DNA of 64,000 bases from positions 13,683,552 to 13,747,551 of the forward strand of contig JAJEKV010000018.1 of the NCBI GenBank assembly GCA_021234155.1, read 5' to 3'. The notes beneath the pieces were generated by a model. That model made no database searches and was not told the DNA's origin. It was given only the letters and a program-made list of their open reading frames with translations. The stretch is from Isoetes taiwanensis. Its lineage: Eukaryota; Streptophyta; Lycopodiopsida; Isoetales; Isoetaceae. A program made the translations under genes and the position numbers. Positions 17,001 to 28,230 of the stretch are shown piece by piece. The stretch's first letter is position 1; the number at the start of each line of letters is the position of its first letter.

Positions 17001-17726
17001 TAATAAACAGCCTTTCCAAAGATATCCCTCGATGATCTTAAACATAATCCCTTGACAAAGATTTTGGCATCTCTAGCAAGATCAAGGACTTATTGAAAAC
17101 AATCAATTTAGATATTCTTGCAATATAGAAATACCTCAACTTGATATTGTCATGTAGCGTAGATGGCATAGATTTCATTTTTATAGTATAGATCATGCAA
17201 GCCCGCCATACAGGCCATGGTGTGACAAAGATCACAATATAAAGGTGAATCTTAATGAAGTTGAGATATTATAAACCCAAATCGCACTTATGGCATCGCC
17301 AACTCACTTAATTACGCTTAGGTTTTAAGCATTTGGAAATCAAATGACATCTTAAGTATATGATGCCTTGCCATATAATCAAAAGGCAACAAGGAAGGAT
17401 CAAATTAGTCTTGCGGATCAAGCGAAAGGCATATTTACTTCTAAATAAGCGAAAAAGAAAAACCATTCGTCAAGATTTTACCAAATTTCATGTTTTGTCT
17501 GTGTGGAAATGCCAAATGGCTGCCTCAAAGCATAAAAGGCACCTTTGTGTAGCCGAATGCATCCGCTAACATGCTTAGTAGCCAACCATATCGGCCATTT
17601 GAGCTCCGTGATATCTTATCTCCACAAGCCTCAATAATCATATTGAAAAGGTCATATTTTTTTACTTACATATTTCTATGAACACCTTTTATGATATTAG
17701 ACCATGTCCCAATATTAAATCAAGGC
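14036..17726. repeat. 3.7-kb tandem array, copy 2
   Basis: Second copy of the array unit. Unlike copy 1 it has an inner direct duplication of about 108 bp (15129-15344) around ggcttccatgtttgaagcgg. Copy 3 shares it, so copies 2 and 3 are closest relatives. A frame of 83 codons over this duplication (15108-15359, minus) just repeats itself and is not a gene. TA tracts lie near 14735 and 14850. Confidence 0.85.
15129..15344. repeat. 108-bp inner tandem duplication in array copy 2
   Basis: Two adjacent units begin caatgtctggcttcc and caacgtctggcttcc. The same pair is present in copy 3 (about 18833-19040, with altered bases) but only a single unit is present in copy 1 (11571-11680). Confidence 0.85.
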
Positions 17727-20700
17727 CACGACCTATTTTTTTTTTTTAGAAATCCATGTTTCCGATCTCCTTCAACATTTTTTTACAAATGCGGCTACAT
17801 GCACCGTCCATGTAATTCGCTTATAATATCACATTATTTGCCCGTAACCAACCTTAGGGATAAAATACATATTTATTTTGCACTCAATAGGTGTAGATGC
17901 AATAATAAACACCATAAATGGCATCAAGTCAAAGTTATGGGAAAGTGAGCTTTTCACTTGTTCCCATTAAACGCCATAAGGTATGTCATAAGCCAATACA
18001 TATGAAAAATAATTAAGAGTGTCATACCTTATTGATGTAGTGCATGCACGTTTTCATAAGCATCATTATATCATTCCAAACTTCATTGTATCATTTTGCA
18101 TGTTAATAGATAACCATGACAACCTTGGATTAAATCAAGGTCTCAAATATATTTGGACCACTTTCCTTTACTCCAATAAAGTATGAAACCATTGTAACCT
18201 TGGCCAAATTGAACCTAGGGCCAAATAGATCTTAAACATATTATGCAACCAAAGTTTTAGTCTCTCATATTTTGTAAGATTATGGAAAAAGCCTATGCTT
18301 AGGCATAATGTCTAAACCCAAGAATATTGCAACTAGCATAAGGAGCTTCCCACCCATATGAAGTGGAGCAATAACTGGGGAGCTTCCCACTATTCTAGGC
18401 TATGAAAGTACTGGATTAAAGATGCAAATTTATATATATATGTATATATATAGAAGAAAATTAATACGCCCTACTTACCAGCATTGTTCCAATTTTAGCA
18501 TGTTCCTACGTGCAAGTTCTTATAAAAGAATCTCTTGAAAATACTCTAAATTATATATATATGTATATATGTATATAGAAACCTACCTCCAACCGCAGGT
18601 AGAACGGTCTATGTGTTAACAATCAACATAATTATTGCCTTTAGGTAGCGCAAGGTACCTAGCTTATGTCGTCGAGGAGGACCTCGTTTCTACGTATTTT
18701 GCCCATGATGATAGTGAGGCACAACCACATATTTAGTATAGCCTTGTGAGGACCTCTTCAAAAAAGATCCTTCACTATGAATTTTTGTATGTGCATGCCT
18801 TATGTTTTAGGCAAAAGACAAAATATGATACAATGTCCGGGCTTCCATGTTTGAAGATGATCATACAATCTAGGATTAAAGTAGTATCCAGGAATCCTTG
18901 AATTAAAAATCCAAAACTCACCAATGTAGCATTCGATACAAACGTCCCCGGCTTCCATGTTTGAAGCGGATCATACAATCGAGGTTAAAGTAGTATCCAG
19001 AATCCTTGAACTTAAAAATCCAAAACTCACCAATGTAGTATGGTTTGGAATCATTTTTAGATTCTCAGAACATGATGAACTCTTGTTAGTTCAAAGAGTG
19101 ACTAGCAAAATAACATCAAGCATAATTCACGATTATAAGTAAATATTTCTATGGAAACTACTTAAAGTCTCAAATTCCACCCCTTAATGAGAGCCAAGCT
19201 ATTGACCCTAAACCAAGCGAGCAAGAATTGAGGACTATAAGTTATATTAAATTAGTGTGTTTAAAGAAATGTTATTGTAAAGAAGCAAAGCGTTTAGTAT
19301 TAGTATTACCAGATGGGTGGTTATCTGTCCTAGAAACTGAAAAAACGAAGTTTCAAAGATATATACTAGCTATTTTTTTTCTTACTAGGATCTAATCTAG
19401 CAAACACTATTACTCCAAACACTAGCACCTCGCTAGAGCCAGAAGGTCCAACTCGAATACCGGGCCCATCCCACAAATCCTCGTACTATTTTTTAATTTT
19501 AGTTGTTTTAAACTAGAACATAACAACTAACCATTAAGGCTACCTAGTAGAGGACTGATTTCTCAAGCCCCAAAACCATGTATTCTTAATGAAAAGTAGT
19601 TGCAAAATACACGAAATTCAAAGTAATTGGTGCTATATAGTCTTACTTGTCATAAAATTAATCTAACCACTTAACACTTAAAGTCACACTTTTAGAAGAC
19701 ATTTTCTCAAGTCCCAAAACCACGCTTCCTCAATGCAAAGTAGTAGCGACAAAGTTTTAAGAAGTATCATAAAACTAAGCAATTAAAATGCAAAGTAGAA
19801 TACTTAATGAATTAATTGTGTATACCAAAAACAATAATCTGTAAAGTGTAGACGTCAGTTACAATTGTTCTTGGTTATTCCATAGACTTCCATGTTAACT
19901 TAGATGCTAGCAAAAAAGAAGAGACAATTGGAGGAGAGACCCGTGTACTTGCAACCAATCATGCAAACGTTAGCATGGCTTTAAATCCCGGTAACGATGC
20001 AAGGGCCAAAAGGTACATTGGGTCTCTCAGTTTATCACTGATCACCAATTGTATCCTTTTGCCCTGAGCAAACATTAACAGGAAAGATAAACAGAATCAT
20101 AGTTTGTGATTTTTCACAATATAAAATCTAAAATGTCATAATCACAAAATCATAGAGACAAAATCAAAACTTAATAGCCTTTAGTTTTAGTATAATTTAT
20201 TTATCACAAGCATGTGAGGGCTATTTTCATATTTGTGATAACCCCAAACAAGTATTTTCCAGATATATGGAAACAAGCAACATAAAAGATGCCATATAAG
20301 CAAGAAATCAGAAATATCATGGATGAAAAGGCCAAGTTAAAACTTTAACTATAGTAATAATGGCCATGCCTTTGTGTTTTCTCATACAAATGTAGCATAA
20401 AAAATCTCTTGGACACATGTAGCAACAATAATGACAATGGCAAACTAAGTTTGGTCATAAGCAAGTTCCAATGAATCAACCAAGTGGACATCTTGTAACA
20501 GTCATATAGCTAGGCGTGATCTAGCTAACAATAGGTGATTATCTACGTTATAGTATTTCTACAATGCACAATCTAACCTGATTGATGTGGTTGCTTATTT
20601 TTGCAGCTGCCATCGATTTTAGCAGTGATGTCTATACACCATTCCGAAATTTCCTTTCCCCAGATATGTAATAGGAAGGTTGCTAGCATAATAAAATGAC

Positions 20701-21167
20701 CTTTCCAAAGATATCCCCGATGATCTTAAACATAATCCCTTCAAAATTTTGGCATCTCTAGCAAGATCAAGGACTTATTGAAAACAATCAATTTAGATAT
20801 TCTTGCAATATAGAAATACCTCAACTTGATATTGTCATGTAGCGTAGATGGCATAGATTCCATTTTTCTGAATGGATAGTATAGATCATGCAAGCCAACG
20901 CCATACATAAAGATGGTGTGTGACAAAGATCACAATATAAAAGGTGAATCTTAATGAAGTCAAGATATTATAAGGCTCAAGAATCGCACTTATGGCATCG
21001 TCAATCCTCCCTATACGCTTAGGTTTTAAGCATTTGGAAATCAAATGACATCTTAAGTATATGATGCCTTGCCATATAATCTCGGCAACAAGGATTCAGC
21101 CATGCCGGATCAAGCGAAAGGCATATTTACTTCTAAATAAGCGAAAGCAAAAAAACCATTCGTCAGA
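17727..21167. repeat. 3.4-kb tandem array, copy 3, cut short
   Basis: Third copy. It breaks off at about 21167 (after accattcgtca), where copies 1 and 2 continue for about 270-560 more bases. The breakpoint joins directly to a reverse-transcriptase fragment. Several spots carry replacements at CAG/CTG positions, for example 18410-18426 compared with 11159-11176. Confidence 0.85.
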
Positions 21168-21177
21168 AACCCTTATA

Positions 21178-21677
21178 TCAGAAAGTATCTGGGTCTGTTA
21201 AATGAAGATACCAACAGCATACCTTTATACGATATGAAACACCTGATCATAAAGGATGAAACTTTATACTGGGAAGGTGGTATACAGGGCAGGAAAATTG
21301 ATTTCCTCAATATGACCATAGAGGTTCTAATGCCGCAGTTTGGAATCTATATGACTAGGAGATATGATAAAAGAACAAAATTACCTTTTACGGTCTCTAG
21401 ATTTGTCCACGCCTCCAGCTGCCGACCGTATTTGATGGCTTGCAACATTATAATTTCACAAATTCAACCATTTCTCTATGTACACAGTAACCCAACTAAT
21501 GCTGCTATAGACATTCTTGGACTCATGGAGGTTTTCATAAATAAGGGCTTTACAAAAAAAGATGTTTGGTACAAGGTCAGCAGGGCTTTGCATAAACAAA
21601 ATTTTCCTGGATTACGCTATGACTTCAGTGTCTTCTTGGCTGAAATGCACAAGCACAGATATCATTTTCTGGATTGA
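21178..21677 (+). pseudogene. C-terminal fragment of Penelope-like RT (element B)
   Basis: The open frame from 21181 encodes about 165 residues. They align with the last part of the RT of element C from just after its YMDD motif. Shared features are YIRKYLGL, FLNMTIEV, YDKRTKLPF, ASSCRPY and YVHSNP, and both end in a similar HRYHFL/YRYLLY tail. The natural stop is followed directly by the conserved 3' structure. The catalytic N-terminal part is missing because the tandem array abuts it, so no activity is expected. It represents a second RT subfamily, clearly diverged from C. Confidence 0.85.
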
Positions 21678-21685
21678 AGTTCTAG

Positions 21686-21772
21686 TTGGCAGGAGGGTCC
21701 CTCTCATAGGGGCCCTCCAGCCCTTATGAGTTCACTTAAAAGGGAGCCTCCTGCCTTCCGGTAGGAGGTAGG
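21686..21772 (+). ncRNA. Conserved 3'-end RNA structure of element B
   Basis: The order is gttggcagg, a hairpin gagggtccct...aggggccctc, then cctgccttccggtaggagg and a TA tract. The outer arms ggcaggagg and cctcctgcc are exact complements over 9 bp. Elements A and C keep the same layout. It starts about 9 bases after the RT stop codon. Confidence 0.7.
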
Positions 21773-23313
21773 AATATATATATATGAGGCCTTTGGCTTT
21801 GCTTAAACTAGTATCATGCTAATCTTTGGATCTGGTGTGACCCGAGCAAATTTTGCACCATGGCTGGGCTCTGAGTTTCCTAAAGCTAAATTTCTGGTCC
21901 TAAAAATGATAATGCGCATATCTACTGGCTATGGTTATGACTTTGGGAACCAGAATTCACTACTTGTTGCCAGGACCTATTCCTTTGGCTCTGGTCCTTT
22001 GCTGTGGTTTATCCAGATTTCTTGACCTGCAAAATGAATGGTTTTTTCAAGCTGGAGTTATGTCATACAAAACTGGACTACAAAAGGTAGATTTTTTGCT
22101 TACGTAATGGAATTAATTTTATGGCAAGCTTGTCCCCATGGCTAAAAGATCCCATTCCTACCTGAATGATTTAAGATAAGGTTTCTTTAATTTCTTTAAC
22201 CTCCTTATTTTCTTTAATTTCCTTTATTTCTTTAATTCCCTTTATTTCTTTAACTTCTTTAATTTCCTTCTATGGTTTTTATGAACCCAAGTCGGTACTT
22301 TATTTTAAGATTATGGCAAGTGGTATTTCCTAAATATGTCCTATTTTCTAGAAGGTTTTGTATCATGTTGCTTGCTAAGGGCATATTAGTTCTGATGTAT
22401 GTTTTACTTAAATCTACAGAGTGCAGGCTATGCAACAAAGGGAAACTTGCTTTTGGCAAAAGCTATCTAATCCTTTTAGCACTAAGGGTAAGGTCAACCA
22501 CCTCACTTACTGGTAAACATAACATGTAATGCACACGGAATCTTATAAGGCAGACATGAGCACTGGACAATCTAGTTACTAACGTATGAAGAAGGTGTAC
22601 CCTATATCTAGTACCAAACCATTATCCACTGTTGGAACACCTTTTAATCCTCTGGACTTATATAGAACTGCCTTTGGATGCATATCCTCGCGAATTGTAG
22701 TATACTACCTCTTAACTTTGGACTTTATGATCTTTTTCACCCGGAATGAACTGGATATGGTATATGATAGTCTACTGGCCATATAACACTTTGTAAACCT
22801 TATGTATTGTACAACAGTAACCCTTGATGGACATATGGTAGCAAATACCAATTTGAATGACTAACCTTGCAGCAACAATTTAATGTGCTCTCTATGGTGG
22901 AACTTCATGGGGTTTAATATAATATACACATTATTATGTGCACATTTTTTCCTAGTACTGCTTTAAGTTAACCTAAAAACATACGAAATGGAGAATTGCG
23001 AAACCCTAAGGCCCGATGGCGATTTCCGTCTGCAGTTCACTGTGGTTTAACGGATCCCTAACCGTTTCTGCTGGGATACAATGGCGATGTACAAGCAACA
23101 GCTGGAACTCGGCTTTTTTAACAGAAATTATTTTCGCAGATGGCTTTTCCAGGTAAACATGACGGATTCTTATTTTCTATTCTCTGCAATTGCTTATGTA
23201 GCCGGTTAATACGCTCCTTATGCTGTTAAGATCATAGATGATTGCTTTGGTTACTCTAATCCGTTACCTTAATCCGTTTCCCTGGCCTATTTAAGGCACT
23301 AAAATGACTTACA

Positions 23314-23625
23314 GTGCTCTATGGGAGAATGAGCAAGGCTGGACGCCCGGAGGGCGCTCCTAACAAAGGCCTTACCAGATCTAAGCTGATTGAAGTGCTC
23401 AGAAGAAGGGGAATTGAGCACCCCAGTGTGCAGCCCACAAAGGCACAATTATTGGAACTCTGTAGGGCTAATGGGATTGATCCTGGCAGAGAGAAAAGTG
23501 ATAGCAGCATTACAAAATTCATGGGTGGATTACAGAATTGTAGCAACATCAACAAGGATTCTGGACCAAACAACATCACACTAGTGCCCCTATCAGATGA
23601 AGAGTCTGAGGATGACATCTTCTAG
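23314..23625 (+). CDS. SAP/AT-hook-like small DNA-binding protein (copy B)
   Basis: A protein of 103 aa if it starts at 23314, or 98 aa from the second ATG at 23329; the latter gives MSKAGRPEGAPNKG, closer to copy D. It consists of an AT-hook-like GRPEGAPNKG, a SAP-like helix pair (KLIEVLRRRGIEHPSV, KAQLLELCRANGID), a serine/asparagine-rich linker and an acidic tail (DEESEDD). Nearly all nucleotide differences from copy D in the core are silent. Shortly after the stop comes AAATCAG|GTTTAA, matching the possible splice donor of the D and C copies. It lies within a pLTR. A chromatin or DNA-targeting role for the element is a guess. Confidence 0.75.
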   Translation: MLYGRMSKAGRPEGAPNKGLTRSKLIEVLRRRGIEHPSVQPTKAQLLELCRANGIDPGREKSDSSITKFMGGLQNCSNINKDSGPNNITLVPLSDEESEDDIF

Positions 23626-24490
23626 AATCGAAATACAACAAAATCAGGTTTAATTCATTAATGTGTTTCTTGGATGCTTGCTGATTTTACCAGATTTTTC
23701 CAGTTATTACCAGATATTTCCAGATCTTTCCTTATAATTCTCTCCACTTTGCTCTAGCAAATCTAGTTTAATGTATGACTTGTGGCAATACTAATAGGCT
23801 TGTTTGATCATTCTAGGCTCCCCGATATGCATAGTTGGAATATCCTCTCTTAGGATCTAGTTTTAACATGTTCCTAAACTAATTGTACACCTAATACTCT
23901 AGATCCGATTTCAAGAAATTGGTTATTCTAAATTTGAGATTCTCGTGCGGTGGCCTTGGATCTCAGAACTTTGAATAGATCAAGACATTGACATAGTTCT
24001 TTAAGTTTAATCGAGATTATTGTCACTTACTCCTCAAAGCATAATTAATGCATTATCATATTCACTTCATTCTCCATCCCTTGCTGCTACATACTTAGTA
24101 TAAGTTTGGAACCTGGTCTCTTAGATTTTTTACATACGCATGCATCCCTTTATTTTGCAAATATCATTTAATCTGCTCCTTGGGAGCATTTGTTTATTTT
24201 TTGTTTACTATTGTTTAGGCAGGCTGTGTACCATTAGAGGAAATTGTCAATTACCATTGTTAAAATTATCCTTTACCACTGTTAAATTATCCATCACTAC
24301 TGTCAGATTAAGCAAACTACTGTACTGCCGCTGTGGTAAGAATTTATGGTATCTGCATCTTATACTAACCCATGTATAGTTTAAGCTAATCGAATGAATT
24401 ACATGTTAAAGATCTCTCATGTTCTAAATAATTATTTGCCTTTTGGTTAACATTTTGGGTAAAGGGCTGAAAATGCCAAGAGGGTTTATT

Positions 24491-24559
24491 GCTTACCTGC
24501 TAGTCAATTTCAGAATTACCCAGTAGGCTAATCTCTGATCTGTTTGACTGCAGGTAACC
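24491..24559 (+). promoter_or_regulatory. Conserved pLTR block with splice-like ends (copy B)
   Basis: The plus strand reads gcttacctg, about 50 nt, then gtttgactgcag|gtaacc. It lies about 0.9 kb downstream of the SAP-like gene, the same side as in the minus-strand copies. The inner sequence differs while the ends and length hold. Confidence 0.45.
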
Positions 24560-25128
24560 AAACCTTCTTCTCCCATGCTTTTGGATGGTTTGTCTATTGC
24601 ACAATGTTGCTGTTCTGAAGACTTGTTTAAATATTCCCCAGCTACAAAATAATCTGTTATTTCTACTTCTATATGTATTTGGTATGAATTTTCTGAGCCT
24701 ATTAGCTCCTTTTAGGCAAAAAAAAGTAAGTGCACTTTAGACAATATTTGTTATTAGTTTCGCCATTTAATGGCATATGAATGAATGAATTTGTTTTATA
24801 CTTAATTGTCCTCTTTAGTACTCTACTTTGCTGATTTTCTTTGCTGATCTACTCTGATTTACATCTGCAATAAGTTATATAGGCATTGTGTCTAGATTAC
24901 TTAGCGAATCCTAGCTGTTCTGATACAATTATATGTGAACAGAATTGTTGTGGCCTTATCTCCTTAATTATGGCAGTTTTTGGCAAGCAATACTCTATAG
25001 TTTGGAGGTTTCCAAGATCCCCTTCTTGGTTTATTTAAATCAAAAGGACTGATAAGTCCAGTAGTCTTAGGGCTTGCTCTAGGCTTCTTGGATAGCTAAG
25101 CTAGACTTTGGTTTAGGTTCAGCTAGTC

Positions 25129-25152
25129 TATATATATATATATATATATATA
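25129..25152. repeat. (TA)n tract shared by two opposed elements
   Basis: Twelve TA units. Element B (plus) ends on its left and element C (minus) ends on its right, so two elements of the family meet tail to tail in one microsatellite. Confidence 0.9.
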
Positions 25153-26317
25153 GCTATCTATGCAGTGATCTTTCCAGATCAGAGCTTATCAGACCCATTT
25201 AATCATGGGAAGCCATTAGGAACCATATCATGAAGTAAAAAATAAAAAGTCACAATAAACTTAGGGGTGTTAGCAGCAAGACCAGCTAGCAGCTTAGAGA
25301 GATAACAGTGGCATATTTTTGGGATTCAGGTTTAGCTTTTCCTCAGGGGAAGACATTATGAACCATACAATGATGTAGAAACAGTAGAGTCATATTAGTT
25401 TTAGGGGTGCAAACAGCCAGTCCTGCTAGCAACCTAAAGAGATATCTGAGCATGTGTTTAAGGTTCAGACTTAGCTTTTAATCTTTCATAACCTTTTAGT
25501 ACTTTGTACTTATAGAGTTTAGTAATGCAGCAGTGAAATATGAACTAGAATTTAGTATTAAGGTGTGATTCGAACAGAGGGGATAGGTACATTTTCTGGC
25601 TGTTATACATGATGCAGGACTATTAGTTTTGCATAATACCTTGTGCACTCAAGATGAACCTTCAGGACATACTCCGAGAATGTTAAATGACAATTTTTTT
25701 TAAAAAAGACCTTGAAGAAATAACAACAGCAAATGGGTGTATTTGACCATAGGTAAGCCTACTTAAACTATTTAAAGAACAATGATATTGTAGACTGTTG
25801 CATGCATTTCTACATATAGCAGCAGTACTTCAAGACCATGGTATGCATTATTGTGCATGTCTAATGTGCATCAAACCATCATTTTATCATGCTGCTTTGA
25901 TGAGTAGTGCAGCAAAGTGCCTATATTTATTTAAAGCATTTTTCTTTCAGCCACATTTTATGCTGTGCAATCATACTCAAAAAACAGCAAACTAGAGTCA
26001 TGCCTCATACAAGATAATATAAAATATACTTCCAAATTAAAGTACTGAGTTTTTTGTGCAACACAGAAAATATGCTAGAATACTTATAGTTTATGCTGTA
26101 AAAAGTATGGCAGAATACTTATCCCCTCAAGGATTTTACTTAGCCTTGTGCTGTCTCAAAAATAGGGGAGATAGAGATGCATACCATATGGCGTAAACAA
26201 AAATGTTTTAGGGGAAAACATCAGTCAACAAAACCACGTAACAGTTCATATCAGCAGCTACTTCCTTGTAAAACTTGACAGCTGAAACAAATAAACATAG
26301 ATGGGAAAAGGAACCCC

Positions 26318-26388
26318 GGTTACCTGCACCCAAACATGACCACAGTTAGCTTTAATCAAGGTAACAGGGTAAGGGGCGACAGGTAAGC
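26318..26388 (-). promoter_or_regulatory. Conserved pLTR block with splice-like ends (copy C)
   Basis: The minus strand reads GCTTACCTG, about 55 nt, then GTTTGGGTGCAG|GTAACCG. An added inverted repeat, gggcga...taagc against gcttatcgccc (26375-26413), could fold into a hairpin with a bulge; a similar gcttatcgccc lies at 9029-9039 in copy D. The block sits just after the SAP-like gene. Confidence 0.45.
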
Positions 26389-26439
26389 TATAGGGATCCT
26401 TGGCTTATCGCCCTTTGCCCACTAGCATATTAGTTTTAG

Positions 26440-27210
26440 CTAAGCAAAGAATGGATTAAACAATAAACAAGAAATATCAACAGCAACTAAATTATTCCTA
26501 GTATAACCATGCAAGGGGACCTGATTTAGTGGCAGATCCTCCTCATCCGATTCTTGGTCTTGCATGAACATGCATTTAGGTGTATCATCAGCCAGCTCCA
26601 CGATATCTTCATTTGTATTTTTGTTTCTTCCATAGTTACCCACTTGCAGCTGTGTTTGTTGCAGACCATTGCTATGTGTCCTTTTGTTTACCTCAATCTG
26701 CAGTTCAGAGTTGAGGCCAGCCTTGGTAATCATATCCATCAAGGTATTCTTTGGTATATCTTTAGTTGGAGTGCCATCAGCCCTTCCATGCTCATTGAGC
26801 AGTGCAGCCTTGGTAAGGACTTTGATAATGTCATTTCTGGTAGCGCTGCAATTAGGGGCGCCCTTAGTTCTGCCCATGCTTTCTACTTTCCAGAAACACT
26901 CCAGACAACCTTCACAAAAACGATAATCAGCTAAAACTCCAGCTCTACCGGAGAAAATGAAGTCTGCTTCCCCTTTGTCAGCTGCTGAAATATGGAGTTT
27001 CTGTTGCAAATGCTCGTTAGGCTTGGAGCAAGCACAATTTGTTCTAAAATAGGGATGTATAGAATCAGCGCTGTCATCAATGTTTAGCCTGAGAAATTCC
27101 TCCAGAATATTCTCCTCTTCCTTATTTAACTCTAGCTGGATCATTCTGGCGCATGCAAAGCTGAGAAAAGAGCATATAAGAATGAAGGAAGGAAATACCA
27201 GTTTATGCAA
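26440..27210 (-). CDS. SAP/AT-hook-like protein with N-terminal extension (copy C)
   Basis: This is a 256-aa open frame. The part homologous to copies B and D begins at an internal methionine (about residue 111, MGRTKGAPN), followed by two helices (NDIIKVLTKAALL, NTLMDMITKAGLN) and an acidic tail (DQESDEEDLPLNQ). The first 110 residues include a hydrophobic start (PSFILICSFLSFACA) and cysteine pairs (CACS, CEGCLEC). They have no counterpart in B or D, so either translation starts at the internal Met or the extension is specific to C. After DLPLNQ the sequence AATCAG|GTCCCC resembles the donor position in B and D; the residues beyond may be intronic. The second copy in the other pLTR is broken. 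Confidence 0.6.
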   Translation of the reverse strand: MHKLVFPSFILICSFLSFACARMIQLELNKEEENILEEFLRLNIDDSADSIHPYFRTNCACSKPNEHLQQKLHISAADKGEADFIFSGRAGVLADYRFCEGCLECFWKVESMGRTKGAPNCSATRNDIIKVLTKAALLNEHGRADGTPTKDIPKNTLMDMITKAGLNSELQIEVNKRTHSNGLQQTQLQVGNYGRNKNTNEDIVELADDTPKCMFMQDQESDEEDLPLNQVPLHGYTRNNLVAVDISCLLFNPFFA

Positions 27211-28109
27211 CGGACCATTGCTGATTTGAAATGATTTGAAGTTACACTGGAAAAATCCAGGCGCTGGTCATTCTAAGCATGTAGCCGTCTGCTCCAAATC
27301 GTCCTCTGTATCTATTTTAATCAGATCTTTTTACATAAGCGCCGTCGACCGTATTCTGGCGCTTGCGTGAAACCTAAAACCAGCACCATAGGTTTTGCTC
27401 GAGCTTCTTTGCACGCCGGTGCTCAGCAGGCAATAAATGCAATATACCCTAGGAAACCTTATTTTTGTACCATACTATATGTGGTCAACTATTAGGGCCT
27501 TCTTAGGCCTTGCAGTCCTTAATGTTGGTGGGTGAACGTATTATGACTAGAGGGTGTTAGCTTAGCTAGATCCCCCTCTTAGTAGAGTAAGCCTATCAAG
27601 GTTATACTGTTAAGTATACGACAATTCTAAGTTCATGTGCCAAATATCCACATCTTCCATCTTAAGTTGTAAGGCCCATAAAGTCTTGACAGACCTAATG
27701 ATGCATATTGGTAATTTAGTCAAGTTGGTCAATAATCTCTATGGTGATCTAAAGTCTACAAGAGGACGACTCTAAAAGATGTCAAATTTGTTCGTGAGAA
27801 CAAATTGTCAAATGTTTTTTTTGAAATTGGAACTCTGTCGGTCAGTCATAACACTATATTAGCAGAAAAATGTATGTATTCAGAATGTTAACATTATCAT
27901 AGTAACCCATAGGTGTGGACATAGGCTTAATTCCTTTATGTCAGACCAGGGCCTCAAGCACAAGAGGGTGTGGACTTAAGCATACAAGAGGGTGATTACC
28001 CTTATGCCGGACAAGGGCCTCAAGAACAACTAGTGAGGCTGCAAATTTATGTAGCCGACAAGGGTGTGTTATGCAAGTCAGGGGACAGTGAATATATATG
28101 TATATGTAT

Positions 28110-28228
28110 ATAGATATATATAAAAATTTGGCCTACCTCCTACCGGAAGGCAGGGTGGTCCCATGTTAGTCAGTATAAGGGCTGAGAGGGTCCCTATACT
28201 GCTATAGGGGCCCTCCCTGCCAACTAAG
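28110..28228 (-). ncRNA. Conserved 3'-end RNA structure of element C
   Basis: On the minus strand it begins within a few bases of the RT stop codon. The order is GTTGGCAGGG, hairpin AGGGCCCCTATA-GCAG-TATAGGGACCCT, a spacer, CCCTGCC closing the outer stem, then TTCCGGTAGGAGGTAGG and a TA-rich tract. The inner stem has one mismatch. The same architecture in A and B with different loop sequences supports a selected RNA fold, probably the RT's template-recognition element. Confidence 0.7.
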
Positions 28229-28230
28229 TT

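Larger units (their letters stand above)
21773..25136 (+). repeat. pLTR of element B, carrying a SAP-like gene
   Basis: This is a single pLTR in plus orientation. It follows the RT fragment and 3' structure and ends in a TA tract (25129-25152). It has a pyrimidine-rich stretch of TTTCTTTAA-like units (22180-22270), the SAP-like gene (23314-23625) and the conserved block (24491-24559). The end region (25040-25136) matches, reversed, the end of element D (8270-8400), including ggactgataagtcc. No second B pLTR is present, so the element is incomplete. Confidence 0.65.
25147..28121 (-). repeat. pLTR of element C, downstream copy
   Basis: Direct repeat of 32451-35431. It runs from tatatagctatctatgcag to a TA-rich tract ending in gatatatata. 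It contains the SAP-like gene (26440-27210) and the conserved block (26318-26388). Between 27210 and 28090 there is no further gene. Around 27950-28080 the phrase gacaagggcctcaag and relatives recur as short degenerate repeats. Confidence 0.85.
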
